Positions 26,224-34,057 of a DNA stretch of 64,000 nt are shown one piece after another. The translations under genes were made by a program, and so were the position numbers. Below the pieces are notes generated by a model that saw only the letters and a list, made by a program, of their open reading frames with translations, had not been told where the DNA came from and searched no databases. The DNA lies in the NCBI RefSeq assembly GCF_018739865.1, contig NZ_JADOER010000004.1:1171480-1235479 (forward strand). Direction: 5' to 3'. The stretch is from Leptothoe kymatousa TAU-MAC 1615 (GTDB taxonomy: Bacteria; Cyanobacteriota; Cyanobacteriia; Phormidesmidales; Phormidesmidaceae). Positions within the stretch are counted from its first letter, which is position 1; each line of letters begins with the position of its first letter.

Positions 26224-26688
26224 GTATGATCCATTAGGGAAGACATTATGAAGGATACTAAACAAAATCCTACGTATTCCCGTCGATCAGTCTGTAGTCA
26301 GCGGCTAAACTTTCCGTTAATGCTTCGTGCTACACTGTTGTATTCTTTGCCTTAGGGAATACAGAGCTTCACTGGCAATATACCGGTATAAGAAAGCTTA
26401 CTGAATACAAAGCAGACATTCTAACGTCAGAACTGTTTGTCTGATCTTGACCGATTGCTACCAGTACCTCTGCACCGTGCAACCCAATTCTTGTACAGTG
26501 TATCCCAGCAACATAAGGTGAAGCTGAGCGGCTGACAGAATGCTTGCGATTCAAGTTAATTATTTGAGTTCAGTCCGCTCCTGCATGAAGTTAGACGCTC
26601 ATAGTTTACTGGTACATTTTGAACACTATATGCAACATTCAAAGATAAGATTCTATTTGACTTTGTAGCTCAACTTTATTTAGCCGTA
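26224..26688. other. intergenic stretch with attC site and possible truncated gene
   Basis: The plus strand has a short frame at 26248-26355 (35 residues, MKDTKQNPTYSRRS start, GGA before the ATG) 24 bp behind the hydrolase. It could be a truncated co-transcribed gene. The minus strand holds the attC of cassette 2 at 26506-26596. Nothing else is recognisable. Confidence 0.45.
26506..26596 (-). other. attC recombination site of gene cassette 2
   Basis: On the minus strand the site opens with core GTCTAAC (26596-26590), the exact complement of GTTAGAC that begins this cassette at 27842-27836. Internal arms GAGCGGACTG and CAGCCGCTC pair with one extra A in the left arm, the extrahelical-base pattern of attC sites. 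The closing core is a weaker GTTGCTG (26512-26506). Length 91 bp, within the known attC range. Confidence 0.65.
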
Positions 26689-27780
26689 TCATATCTGTTG
26701 AAGATCAATAAATGTACGTTTCATCTGTTTCAGGGATTTTTCATCCTTCCATGGTTCTTTAGTCAATGGCACAGATGTTTTAAAGTATCTGCATCTAGCA
26801 TCAAACTCTGTAAGGATATCTAGTTGAACGAGCCCTATTATAGATTCTGGACTTGGAACAGTAGATTGTTGCTCATAGCTAAAGTTTCCTGCTTTTAAGC
26901 AACTAAGACAGGACTGGAGTTCATTTCGATCACTGATTTGTGTGCTAATTGCGCTAAATCCGTAAGTTAAGTAAGGTTCGGTGTCCTTAATATCTATTCT
27001 AGGTTTCTTGGCGCTTTTAGGCGTAACCGGACTATGGATAACCTGTTTATCTCTCACTTGACGATCAATACACCATACAAAGCCAGGTGGATGGGTATCG
27101 TGATAGTTAAATTTCACATCTAAAGGTGAAACAACCTTAAGATACACGTTAGGCAAGCCTCGATGAGTGGAAATACTTGAGAGGAAGTCAATATTAACGT
27201 CTGAACCAAGACTACTAATCAATTTAGGGCTAAACAGAGGAATTTCTCCAAAGCAAAGAATAGCTTCTACTTCCCCTGCAACTGCATTCCCTTCTATGCG
27301 GCGGGATAGAAAAGAATCATAGACAGAAGATGAAACTATGACAGGGATACCTAGATCACAATGCCATGAATCAACTGTAGTAAGTGATAGGGCAGCATAG
27401 CTCTCGTTAGAGTCTCCAAATGGTAGACGTATAACCCCCAGAGGCGCTATAGCATTGCTAATTAAAGACGAAAGTGCAATAGGATGGCCCTTGCGTAAAG
27501 CATCTAACTCCAAGCCAAATTGCTTTAAATTATCGAGCCATAACTCTCCTGGTGAGCGTGGAAGCCATTCCATTATAAATGCTTCCTTGAATCTTATTCG
27601 ATCTCCAATATAGAGTGTTTCTTCAAATATTTGTTTCCAAAAATCTTCTACTGACTCAAAAGTTCGAACGCTCTTGCCGGAGAATACAGACGTTAGTCTT
27701 TGATTTACCCACTCACTTAAATGTAAATAATTGAGGAAGGATCGAGATATAGGTTTTGCTAACTCTGTGATGATTTTCAT
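26689..27780 (-). CDS. gene-cassette protein of unknown function (cassette 2)
   Basis: This 363-residue protein is not recognised. It has no signal peptide or membrane helix and a mixed alpha/beta composition. The N-terminal 90 residues look helical (NYLHLSEWVNQRL, DFWKQIFEETLYIGDRIRF), the middle is strand-rich, and a stretch near 240-270 is Lys/Pro-rich (SPVTPKSAKKPRIDI). The ATG has AGGA about eight bases upstream. It occupies one cassette with little non-coding DNA: 61 bp before the ATG to the core site and an attC after the stop. Both cassette genes point the same way. No function is proposed. Confidence 0.72.
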   Translation of the reverse strand: MKIITELAKPISRSFLNYLHLSEWVNQRLTSVFSGKSVRTFESVEDFWKQIFEETLYIGDRIRFKEAFIMEWLPRSPGELWLDNLKQFGLELDALRKGHPIALSSLISNAIAPLGVIRLPFGDSNESYAALSLTTVDSWHCDLGIPVIVSSSVYDSFLSRRIEGNAVAGEVEAILCFGEIPLFSPKLISSLGSDVNIDFLSSISTHRGLPNVYLKVVSPLDVKFNYHDTHPPGFVWCIDRQVRDKQVIHSPVTPKSAKKPRIDIKDTEPYLTYGFSAISTQISDRNELQSCLSCLKAGNFSYEQQSTVPSPESIIGLVQLDILTEFDARCRYFKTSVPLTKEPWKDEKSLKQMKRTFIDLQQI

Positions 27781-27835
27781 AGCCTTTCCTGTTACTCTAC
27801 TTGGTCTTACTTACCAATTTTTCTGAGACAATGAA

Positions 27836-27928
27836 GTCTAACGTCTAGGCTCACCGAGCCCGGACGGAAATCGTTGCTTCAAAACACGCGTGCAAGCCGG
27901 GCTTCGCGTGCATCCGTTTGTTATTCGC
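27836..27928 (-). other. attC recombination site of gene cassette 1
   Basis: On the minus strand it starts GCGAATAAC (27928-27920) ten bases after the stop codon of the nuclease-like gene and ends GACGTTAGAC, with core GTTAGAC (27842-27836) matching GTTRRRY. The inner arms pair through AGCCCGG with CCGGGCT plus outer CAC/GTG and TAAC/GTTA blocks. The left core is the exact complement of GTTATTCGC found 20 bp before the gene start (28887-28879), as required if the cassette once circularised. Length 93 bp. Confidence 0.75.
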
Positions 27929-27937
27929 TGATTGGGC

Positions 27938-28867
27938 CTATATGTTTTTGCCACGCAATACGGTGACAGTTGCGCCGAGTGGTTCAACAAAGTGGCGTTC
28001 CATTTTCAGTGGGCCTCCGCCGGGTGGAAATGCGAACAATACGCCCTGTTTCAGTCCGGTAAGGGCCAGATAACGCGTTAGTTGTGCGACACCATCAACA
28101 ACGTTTTTCATTTTGTTGGTTCGTTTCAATTCAATCAAAACCCGATCATTGGGATTGGCAATTAGCAAATCACCTCGTTCATTTGATGCGTGAGACAATC
28201 GGTAGTCCAAAGTTGTTTCTAAATTTGGCATTACGGTTGTGATGAATCCCGTCAATGCACCCATCAGTTGCAGTTCAGTCTGTACAGATGACGGATCGGT
28301 ATTAATTTTCGAGAATTCCTCGCAAAGGTTCGTCACGATTGTGGGAAGATCCTCATTGCTCGTTGAGTCGATTTCGATTTCATTCTTCTTAGTGTCTGTA
28401 GATTTGACGGCATTCGCAAAAGCAAGCTGTCGAGCAATTTGGTCGATCAAAACACAGGCAAACGCTGAAACTGAAACAATCGCGAGGAAGGATTCACTAT
28501 CATCGAAGTCCAATTTGTAGTCGTGGGTTGAAGGGTTTCGCCATTCCGTTCGGTAGTTGTTGAATTGGGACAAAACTCGTTCGCGAAAAATGTCATTATC
28601 CTCTAGGTAGCCCTCAATTTTGTGCAGTGTTTTCTTATTTGGGTCCTTAGAAGCGAGGACTCGATACGCCTCCTTGATGCTCCCCTCGAACGCTTGGTTG
28701 CACCTATAGATCACATCGGTAAATGCGGTTTCGTCATTTTGGTCTTGCCCGCGTCTAAGGTGTGCGAATGCAGTTTCGATGTGCGCAAGAACCGCGCGAA
28801 GCCCAGCAGTGTATTCACCATCTGCAAGGGTGTCGATCTTCGATCTAAGTGTGTCAACGAGATCCAT
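27938..28867 (-). CDS. cassette-borne HEPN-like / PD-(D/E)XK nuclease-like protein (cassette 1)
   Basis: This is a 309-residue cytosolic protein. The N-terminal 150 residues are helical and contain R110-N-x3-H115 in EWRNPSTHDY, the Rx4-6H signature with a polar residue after Arg seen in HEPN ribonucleases. The C-terminal part has D233 in RGDLLI, E246-x-K248 in VLIELKRT and Q262xxxY266 in AQLTRYL, the spacing of PD-(D/E)XK nucleases with a RecB-type QxxxY motif. The combination suggests a nucleic-acid-cutting defence or toxin-type protein; this is inferred from motifs only. It is the sole gene of integron-type cassette 1, with the attC just past its stop. The catalytic assignment is moderately sure, the biological role is not. 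Confidence 0.68.
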   Translation of the reverse strand: MDLVDTLRSKIDTLADGEYTAGLRAVLAHIETAFAHLRRGQDQNDETAFTDVIYRCNQAFEGSIKEAYRVLASKDPNKKTLHKIEGYLEDNDIFRERVLSQFNNYRTEWRNPSTHDYKLDFDDSESFLAIVSVSAFACVLIDQIARQLAFANAVKSTDTKKNEIEIDSTSNEDLPTIVTNLCEEFSKINTDPSSVQTELQLMGALTGFITTVMPNLETTLDYRLSHASNERGDLLIANPNDRVLIELKRTNKMKNVVDGVAQLTRYLALTGLKQGVLFAFPPGGGPLKMERHFVEPLGATVTVLRGKNI

Positions 28868-29354
28868 GTGTACTTAAGGCGAATAACTATCGTTTATCCA
28901 GACTTTGTCTGGATAAATACTCCCCAGCCGGAATTATCCAGAAAGTTTCTGGATAAACCTCTTATAAGCGGATATCCCAGAAAGTTTCTGGATAATACCC
29001 TTAATCTCGGAGTTATCCAGAAAGCTTTAATGTAATTTTTAGTAGCTCAAATGTGCCATTTTGGGTGCTAGCTACAGCGCAACTGCAAAAAGTTTAGACT
29101 GCGACTACGGCAGTAATAGTTGTCGCCAAACCACTGAAATCGCCCATATATTAACACTTCTACAATTCTGTATCGTTTTCCGAAACGGGGCTGACTGCCC
29201 TTGTAGACAATTGCTAGATTAAGTTCATCAGGGTGCATTCAAACAATTCAACCCCCTTGTGCTATTGCCTTCACGATGATTAAGTAGGCCACCCATAGGC
29301 CAGTATCATCCCAGCAATAGCAAACCCATTCGGCTATCCGTAACTGTGGTCCCT
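28868..29354. other. non-coding spacer upstream of cassette 1
   Basis: It contains the cassette 1 boundary (GTTATTCGCC on the minus strand, 28887-28878), then an array of palindromes (28893-29020), then about 320 bp without recognisable genes up to the ABC exporter operon. No integron integrase or attI-like arrangement is visible. Confidence 0.5.
28893..29020. repeat. about 40-bp spaced palindrome array (TATCCAGA...TCTGGATA)
   Basis: Three hairpins and a half-site lie at 28893-28917, 28934-28956, 28973-28996 and 29013-29025. Arms are TTATCCAGA and TCTGGATAA, and centre-to-centre spacing is about 40 bp. They directly precede the cassette 1 gene. They may be regulatory operators, remnants of attC-type sites or a separate palindromic repeat family. 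Confidence 0.75.
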
Positions 29355-30338
29355 ATGACACAAACCTTGACCTCCCCGGCCGGTACTTCCACTGGCCTAG
29401 CCATTCGGACTCAGCATTTAACCAAACGCTTTGATCGCCATACCGCCCTGCGGGAAGTCGATTTAGAAATCCAATCCGGCGCCGTATTTGGCCTAATCGG
29501 ACCCAACGGGGCCGGAAAAACCACCCTGATCCGGCTGCTGGCCATGGCGGAGTCGCCCACCCTGGGCGAAGTCTTTTTCCATGGAGAAAAATTAGACTAC
29601 ACCCGGCCCCAGTTTGATCTAAAACGACAAATCGGCTACTTGCCCGACGATTTTCCCCTCTACGAAGACTTAAACGTTTGGGACTATTTAGACTATTTTG
29701 CTCGTTTGTATGGTCTCCAGGATAAACAGCGCAGCCGCAGCATCCACCAGGTTTTGGATCTGGTAAACCTGGGCCACAAGCGAAAAAGCGTCATTACTAG
29801 CCTGTCTCGTGGGATGAAGCAACGGCTGGGGCTGGCCCGCAGCGTCATCCATACCCCGTCTATTTTGTTGTTGGATGAGCCTGTGTCCGGTCTGGACCCG
29901 GTGGCCCGCCAAGAATTTCGCCAGGTAATTCGCAACCTGCACGGCCTGGGCATTACGGTTTTAATCTCGTCCCATGTGCTCAGTGACCTAGCCGAGCTGT
30001 GCACCGCCATTGGCATTTTAGAATTTGGCTACCTGGTGGAAAATGCACCCCTGGAAACGCTATACCAGCGGCTGAGCCAGCAGCATATTGTGATTGGCAC
30101 CCGTGGCGATCTTAAAGACCTGCAAACGGAGCTACGACAGTTTGATGCTGCCGTTCTGGTGCTGGAGGCTAAACCCCAGACGGGGCAAGTAAAAATTCGG
30201 TTTTCTGGCGACCCGGATGAAGCGGCGGATCTGCTGCGATCGCTAGTCGAAGCCAAAATCCCCCTCTATGAATTCCACTGCGAACAAGAAAGTTTAGAAG
30301 ATATCTTCTTTAAGATTGGCCATCTACAGCCCACATAG
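29355..30338 (+). CDS. ABC exporter ATP-binding protein
   Basis: This is an ABC-2-type ATPase subunit with Walker A GPNGAGKTT (about 52), Q-loop region, signature LSRGMKQR (about 150), Walker B ILLLDEP (about 170) and the H-loop SSHVLSDL. About 100 C-terminal residues form an extra regulatory-type domain common in this class. I use ATG 29355; the GTG at 29346 is three codons upstream. The permease gene follows after 60 bp and a small membrane protein after that, making a three-gene exporter operon. The transported substrate is not predictable. Confidence 0.93.
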   Translation: MTQTLTSPAGTSTGLAIRTQHLTKRFDRHTALREVDLEIQSGAVFGLIGPNGAGKTTLIRLLAMAESPTLGEVFFHGEKLDYTRPQFDLKRQIGYLPDDFPLYEDLNVWDYLDYFARLYGLQDKQRSRSIHQVLDLVNLGHKRKSVITSLSRGMKQRLGLARSVIHTPSILLLDEPVSGLDPVARQEFRQVIRNLHGLGITVLISSHVLSDLAELCTAIGILEFGYLVENAPLETLYQRLSQQHIVIGTRGDLKDLQTELRQFDAAVLVLEAKPQTGQVKIRFSGDPDEAADLLRSLVEAKIPLYEFHCEQESLEDIFFKIGHLQPT

Positions 30339-30398
30339 CCACTGGTCTAATCTAGTTCTGTTTCCTGAGTCCTTTCCATCGTCCCACCTGAGAACACC

Positions 30399-32537
30399 AT
30401 GCTTGGTACCAATTTGTTCACAACCCTGGCCGCCCACCACCTAGATCGCCTGGGCGATCGCAACCCCCAGCTGCTGCGAGAACTCAAGGGGCGTCTCAAA
30501 CGATTTCCGGTGGTGACCGCCATTGTCCTATCCCTACTGTGTCAGATAGTGATGATGATTGGTTTTTGGGCCGCCTTGCCCGGACCTGTGCGGCTAGACG
30601 ATATGGAGCTATCCACCTATCCCAGGCTGGAATGGCACGGCAAGACCTATCTTAATTCTGAACCGTTACAAGACTTGTTGCCCCAGGATATGGTCAACCG
30701 CGATCGGGCCGCCACGTCGGGGGTGGTTGTCAGTCGCATCCACGACACCATACCCGTCATGGGCGATGAAAGGTTGGGGGCTAATGCGCTCAAAGCCATT
30801 CAGCAGGGCGATCGTTTAGTGAAAATTGATGGCCAGCTGATCATGCCAAGTGAGTCCGAACTAAATGGGACTGGCTGGAAACAAAAGGTGGAAGATTTGG
30901 CCAGAACGGTGGACGGTAGACTTGTGCCCAATTACTATGACCCACTAACCCCTGAGCGCCAAAAGCTAATTAATACCACCATTGAGCTGGAGCTTCATAA
31001 CCCCGAACGCGGCTACTATTCGGTAACAGTGCCCCGGGTGGCCGTCGCCCGTCAGTACAGTAGCTATTGTGTCCTGGTCAACAGTTTTCATGGTGAAAGC
31101 TGTGCCGTTAGCCAAGACAAGCAGTCGTATCAGCTAAACTGGTCTCGCTGGTACAGCGATATTTACACCGGCCTCAGCGCGTTGATTATCTTTCCGCTGA
31201 TGGGGTTGGGGGTGTTTATGTTAGCCAACAACCTGGCCCAAGAAAAGCGCCGGGGTACGCTGAACTTTCTCCAACTTAGCCCCCGATCCGCATTTACCAT
31301 TTTGAGTGGCAAACTGTTGGGGGTGCCGGTTTGTCTCTATTTGGCCATTGGGTTGTTGTTTCCCCTACATTGGATGATTGGCTTCAATGCAGGCTACACC
31401 GTTGGCCATTTGCTAGGGTTTGACCTCACATTGATGGGCCAAACCTTGATTTTTTATCTGGCGACATTGCTGATCGGTTTGTCGATCTCCCAGCCGATGG
31501 TGTTGGGCTTAATGCCCTGGCTGCTGGCGGCGGGGGTGATGGGCTTTAACTGGATTATGATTTTCTATGTGGGGTCTGGGGAATTTGCTCGCAATACTGA
31601 GGCCCATGTGCTGTTGTGGTCCGTGTTGTTTTCGCCGTTCTCCAGCCTGGCCTATTTTAACTTTGCCCAAGCGGCCGTAAAGTCCAATGTCAATTTGGTT
31701 TTTGGCGATTTTCGGCTTAATTTTGTCGAGTATGTTGCCCTGGCGCTGGTCCATGGCATGGGCTGGTGTGCCCTGTTGGGCCATGGCCTAGAACGGCGCT
31801 TTAGCAACGCTGATATGACCTTGCTCAAACGCCGCTTTAGCTATCCGCTAACCTTGGTTTTTGCGGTTCTGATGGTGGGCCTAACGGGTACGCGCGTTAG
31901 CAATGCCGATGTGCCTTTTCATCTGGTGCTGATTGGCTTTTTTAGCCTGGTTTACTGTATTGCGTTGATGGTGGCCCTGTCTCCAGCCCGTCAAACTTTG
32001 AAGGACTGGACCCGGTTTCGCCATGCTAAACCTGCCCATGAAAGACTGTCGCTGCCTACTGATTTGGTGCTGGGGGAGACCAGTTCTCCGGTGGTTGCGA
32101 TCGCGCTTAACCTATTGCTGTTAACCAGCCTGGTGGTCATAGCCTTTGTCGGCATTTACCCCCATTTTCTTCCCACTACATTGGAGGCGCTGATGTTTTT
32201 CGGCTGCATCTTAATGTTTGTCGGCTCGATTTTGTTTTCCACCCTGGTGAGCCAAACCTTCCTCATGTTTCCCCGCAAGAAAAACTGGATGTGGCTGAGC
32301 GCAGTGGGCAGCATTAGCTGTTTAACCTTTCCCTCCATCTCCATGATCATGGTCATTGTTGTCCATGCCCCCTCCCCCGCCCACACCCACCTGCTGGGTC
32401 TGCCAGCCCCCGTGGCCATATTAGCGCTGCCCCTCAGCCTGTTAAGCACACTGACGATGATCCTCGGCGTTGTCCACACCCGACAGCTCATGCGCTCCGG
32501 GCGTTCCGAATCGCAACAACTGCTGAGTCAGGCGTAG
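30399..32537 (+). CDS. ABC-2 type permease with PDZ-like extracytoplasmic insertion
   Basis: This 712-residue permease has one helix at about 37-60, a long extracytoplasmic loop up to about residue 255 and then about eleven further hydrophobic segments. Within the loop, residues about 106-215 read like a PDZ domain: a GVVVSRIHD strand, an ALKAIQQGDRLVKIDGQ carboxylate-loop/GD-x-L-x-x-(I/V)-x-G motif and a final IELELHNPERGYYSVTVPR hairpin. The cytoplasmic segment NLAQEKRRGTLNFLQLSPRSA is the amphipathic coupling region of ABC-2 exporters. It pairs with the ATPase at 29355. The PDZ reading is motif-based and could be a convergent pattern. Confidence 0.85.
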   Translation: MLGTNLFTTLAAHHLDRLGDRNPQLLRELKGRLKRFPVVTAIVLSLLCQIVMMIGFWAALPGPVRLDDMELSTYPRLEWHGKTYLNSEPLQDLLPQDMVNRDRAATSGVVVSRIHDTIPVMGDERLGANALKAIQQGDRLVKIDGQLIMPSESELNGTGWKQKVEDLARTVDGRLVPNYYDPLTPERQKLINTTIELELHNPERGYYSVTVPRVAVARQYSSYCVLVNSFHGESCAVSQDKQSYQLNWSRWYSDIYTGLSALIIFPLMGLGVFMLANNLAQEKRRGTLNFLQLSPRSAFTILSGKLLGVPVCLYLAIGLLFPLHWMIGFNAGYTVGHLLGFDLTLMGQTLIFYLATLLIGLSISQPMVLGLMPWLLAAGVMGFNWIMIFYVGSGEFARNTEAHVLLWSVLFSPFSSLAYFNFAQAAVKSNVNLVFGDFRLNFVEYVALALVHGMGWCALLGHGLERRFSNADMTLLKRRFSYPLTLVFAVLMVGLTGTRVSNADVPFHLVLIGFFSLVYCIALMVALSPARQTLKDWTRFRHAKPAHERLSLPTDLVLGETSSPVVAIALNLLLLTSLVVIAFVGIYPHFLPTTLEALMFFGCILMFVGSILFSTLVSQTFLMFPRKKNWMWLSAVGSISCLTFPSISMIMVIVVHAPSPAHTHLLGLPAPVAILALPLSLLSTLTMILGVVHTRQLMRSGRSESQQLLSQA

Positions 32538-32560
32538 TCGGCGGCGCTGTGGTGAAGCGA

Positions 32561-32989
32561 ATGCGTCTGCTCTGGTTTGTGCGCTCATTAGCCGCAGTCA
32601 GTGTGCTCTCGTTCGCGCTGTCAGGCAAAGCCGGAGTCATCGCCTATTTGTTGTTTATAGTCCTACCCGTTTCTGTCATGGTGGGTCTGTTGCTAGCCCT
32701 GATGGCTGCGCCCATGGTGGGGATTGTGCGCCGGTCCTTTGCAGCCGGGTTTTGCACGATCCGCACCATGGTAGAAGGGGGCCTGCTGGCGGGGCTGTTG
32801 GTTGCCGTTATTTGCTGCCATCTCATTGGTGAACCATTGGTAGAGGAATTGGCACATCCAGACCGAGCCGGAGACGGCATGTTGGGCATTACCTATCAAG
32901 GCATGGTGTTAGTGTATGGGGTAGTACCCACCAGTTTTATCGGCAGTATTCTGGGAGGAGTTTTTAGTTTGGCTAAAAGAAAAAGCTAG
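32561..32989 (+). CDS. small membrane protein of the ABC exporter operon
   Basis: This hydrophobic protein of about 142 residues has three to four transmembrane helices. The ATG at 32561 has GGTGA five bases upstream; GTG codons at 32549 and 32552 are in frame but less likely. It starts 23 bp after the permease stop, so it is probably translated from the same message. I do not recognise a family. A role as an accessory exporter subunit is inferred from position only. Confidence 0.6.
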   Translation: MRLLWFVRSLAAVSVLSFALSGKAGVIAYLLFIVLPVSVMVGLLLALMAAPMVGIVRRSFAAGFCTIRTMVEGGLLAGLLVAVICCHLIGEPLVEELAHPDRAGDGMLGITYQGMVLVYGVVPTSFIGSILGGVFSLAKRKS

Positions 32990-32993
32990 TTGC

Positions 32994-33845
32994 TCAATTC
33001 GTCTCAACTGTCTGGCAGAGTTCCATTAGGACGGTTTTGCTGTGGCTGTGGACCTGTTTGGCCCGCTCAACAATGTCTGGCGAAAACTCTTGGGATAGCT
33101 GCCGCTGCGATCGCACAATTTTCCCGGCCTTAATCTTCCCCTTAGAGTCCCCCACCCCTTTCATACCGGTGGTTTTTGTCACATTATATTCTTCGGTAAA
33201 TGGAGCCTGGGTTTGTAAAAACTGTTGCAGCGTCGTCAGTACCTGGGGCGTATTGTCCAACAGTTGTTCATAGGTCACCACCAGCATCCGCTGCGGATCG
33301 TTGATCAGCCGCGCATACTCTACTAGCATGGCCATGCGTTCAGCATAATACTCAATGGTATCCTGCTGATTCCAATGGGGTTTTAGGTCGGCAATGCTGG
33401 CCAAACTGCGCTCCGGTTCCCGCAACAAAAAGAGACCGTAGATCTGGTCCGACGTGAGAAAATCGTGATCCAAAAACTTTTTGTTGTGTAACACCTTGTC
33501 CATCACATACCGATGGTCCATTTTCAGGTTTTGGATATCTTGTAGGGTGCGAAACTCCTGGGCCTGCCAATAGACCTTTTTCAACAGCACCTTAAAATCA
33601 TGGGCGTCGGTGTAGTTGGTGTGGGTTTCTCCGTAGCCAATTACCTCTGGGTTGGTGGTTAACAAATGGGTGAGCAACGATGAGCCGGAGCGCATATGGC
33701 TCAACAGCAGTAGAAACCGATAGGGACTAGAACGAAAGGCAACACTGTAGGGGCGCTTAGCGGCATCAATACGATAGCCAAAATAGTTTTGCACCCAATC
33801 GTTTTTCGATTCACGAATTTGCTGTCGCCACTGTGCTAGTGCCAT
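32994..33845 (-). CDS. sulfotransferase-like protein
   Basis: The protein of about 283 residues carries the PAPS 5'-phosphosulfate-binding loop of sulfotransferases, seen as LLLLSHMRSGSSLLTHLL, and a downstream FLLREPERSLASI segment matching the 3'-phosphate-binding region. It would transfer sulfate from PAPS to a carbohydrate or other acceptor. The in-frame extension upstream of ATG 33845 runs into a dispersed CTTCGACTCCGCTCAG palindrome (33918-33989) and has low-complexity coding, so I take 33845 as the start. The acceptor is unknown. It is convergent with the ABC exporter operon, with 4 bp between stop codons. Confidence 0.82.
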   Translation of the reverse strand: MALAQWRQQIRESKNDWVQNYFGYRIDAAKRPYSVAFRSSPYRFLLLLSHMRSGSSLLTHLLTTNPEVIGYGETHTNYTDAHDFKVLLKKVYWQAQEFRTLQDIQNLKMDHRYVMDKVLHNKKFLDHDFLTSDQIYGLFLLREPERSLASIADLKPHWNQQDTIEYYAERMAMLVEYARLINDPQRMLVVTYEQLLDNTPQVLTTLQQFLQTQAPFTEEYNVTKTTGMKGVGDSKGKIKAGKIVRSQRQLSQEFSPDIVERAKQVHSHSKTVLMELCQTVETN

Positions 33846-33917
33846 CGGTTTGCTTGAAAAGGGGAAGTTAACTATACGGTACCCAACCAGACTGTCTAGA
33901 TTCCTAAAATTAGAAGT

Positions 33918-33989
33918 GTCCCTTGAGCGGAGTCGAAAGGGCGCATCGGTTGGGGTATAGCTTCGACTCCGCTCAGCTAGCACGGGGAC
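33918..33989. repeat. dispersed palindrome of the CTTCGACTCCGCTCAG family
   Basis: Arms TTGAGCGGAGTCGAA and TTCGACTCCGCTCA face each other across about 28 bp, with outer GTCCC and GGGGAC also pairing. Related elements occur at 58092-58181, 59106-59171, 60507-60616 and 63125-63240. Here the element is intergenic, upstream of the sulfotransferase gene. Confidence 0.8.
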
Positions 33990-34057
33990 AGTGCCTAACA
34001 TCGGGCCGTTAGGTTGGATGTCGGCCTAAGGCGGAGCGATTTTTTGGGAATTGGGAA

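Noticed and set aside
26369..26554. 61-codon minus-strand frame between hydrolase and cassette 2
   Set aside because: It overlaps the attC site of cassette 2 and shows no protein-like pattern, so it is better explained by the recombination site.
28893..29020. Possible CRISPR array or replication iterons
   Set aside because: Only three and a half palindromic units with similar, not unique, interspaces. No cas or replication-initiator gene lies nearby.
33846..34001. Extended N-terminus of the sulfotransferase
   Set aside because: The extension runs through a dispersed palindromic repeat and the true fold begins after the ATG at 33845.
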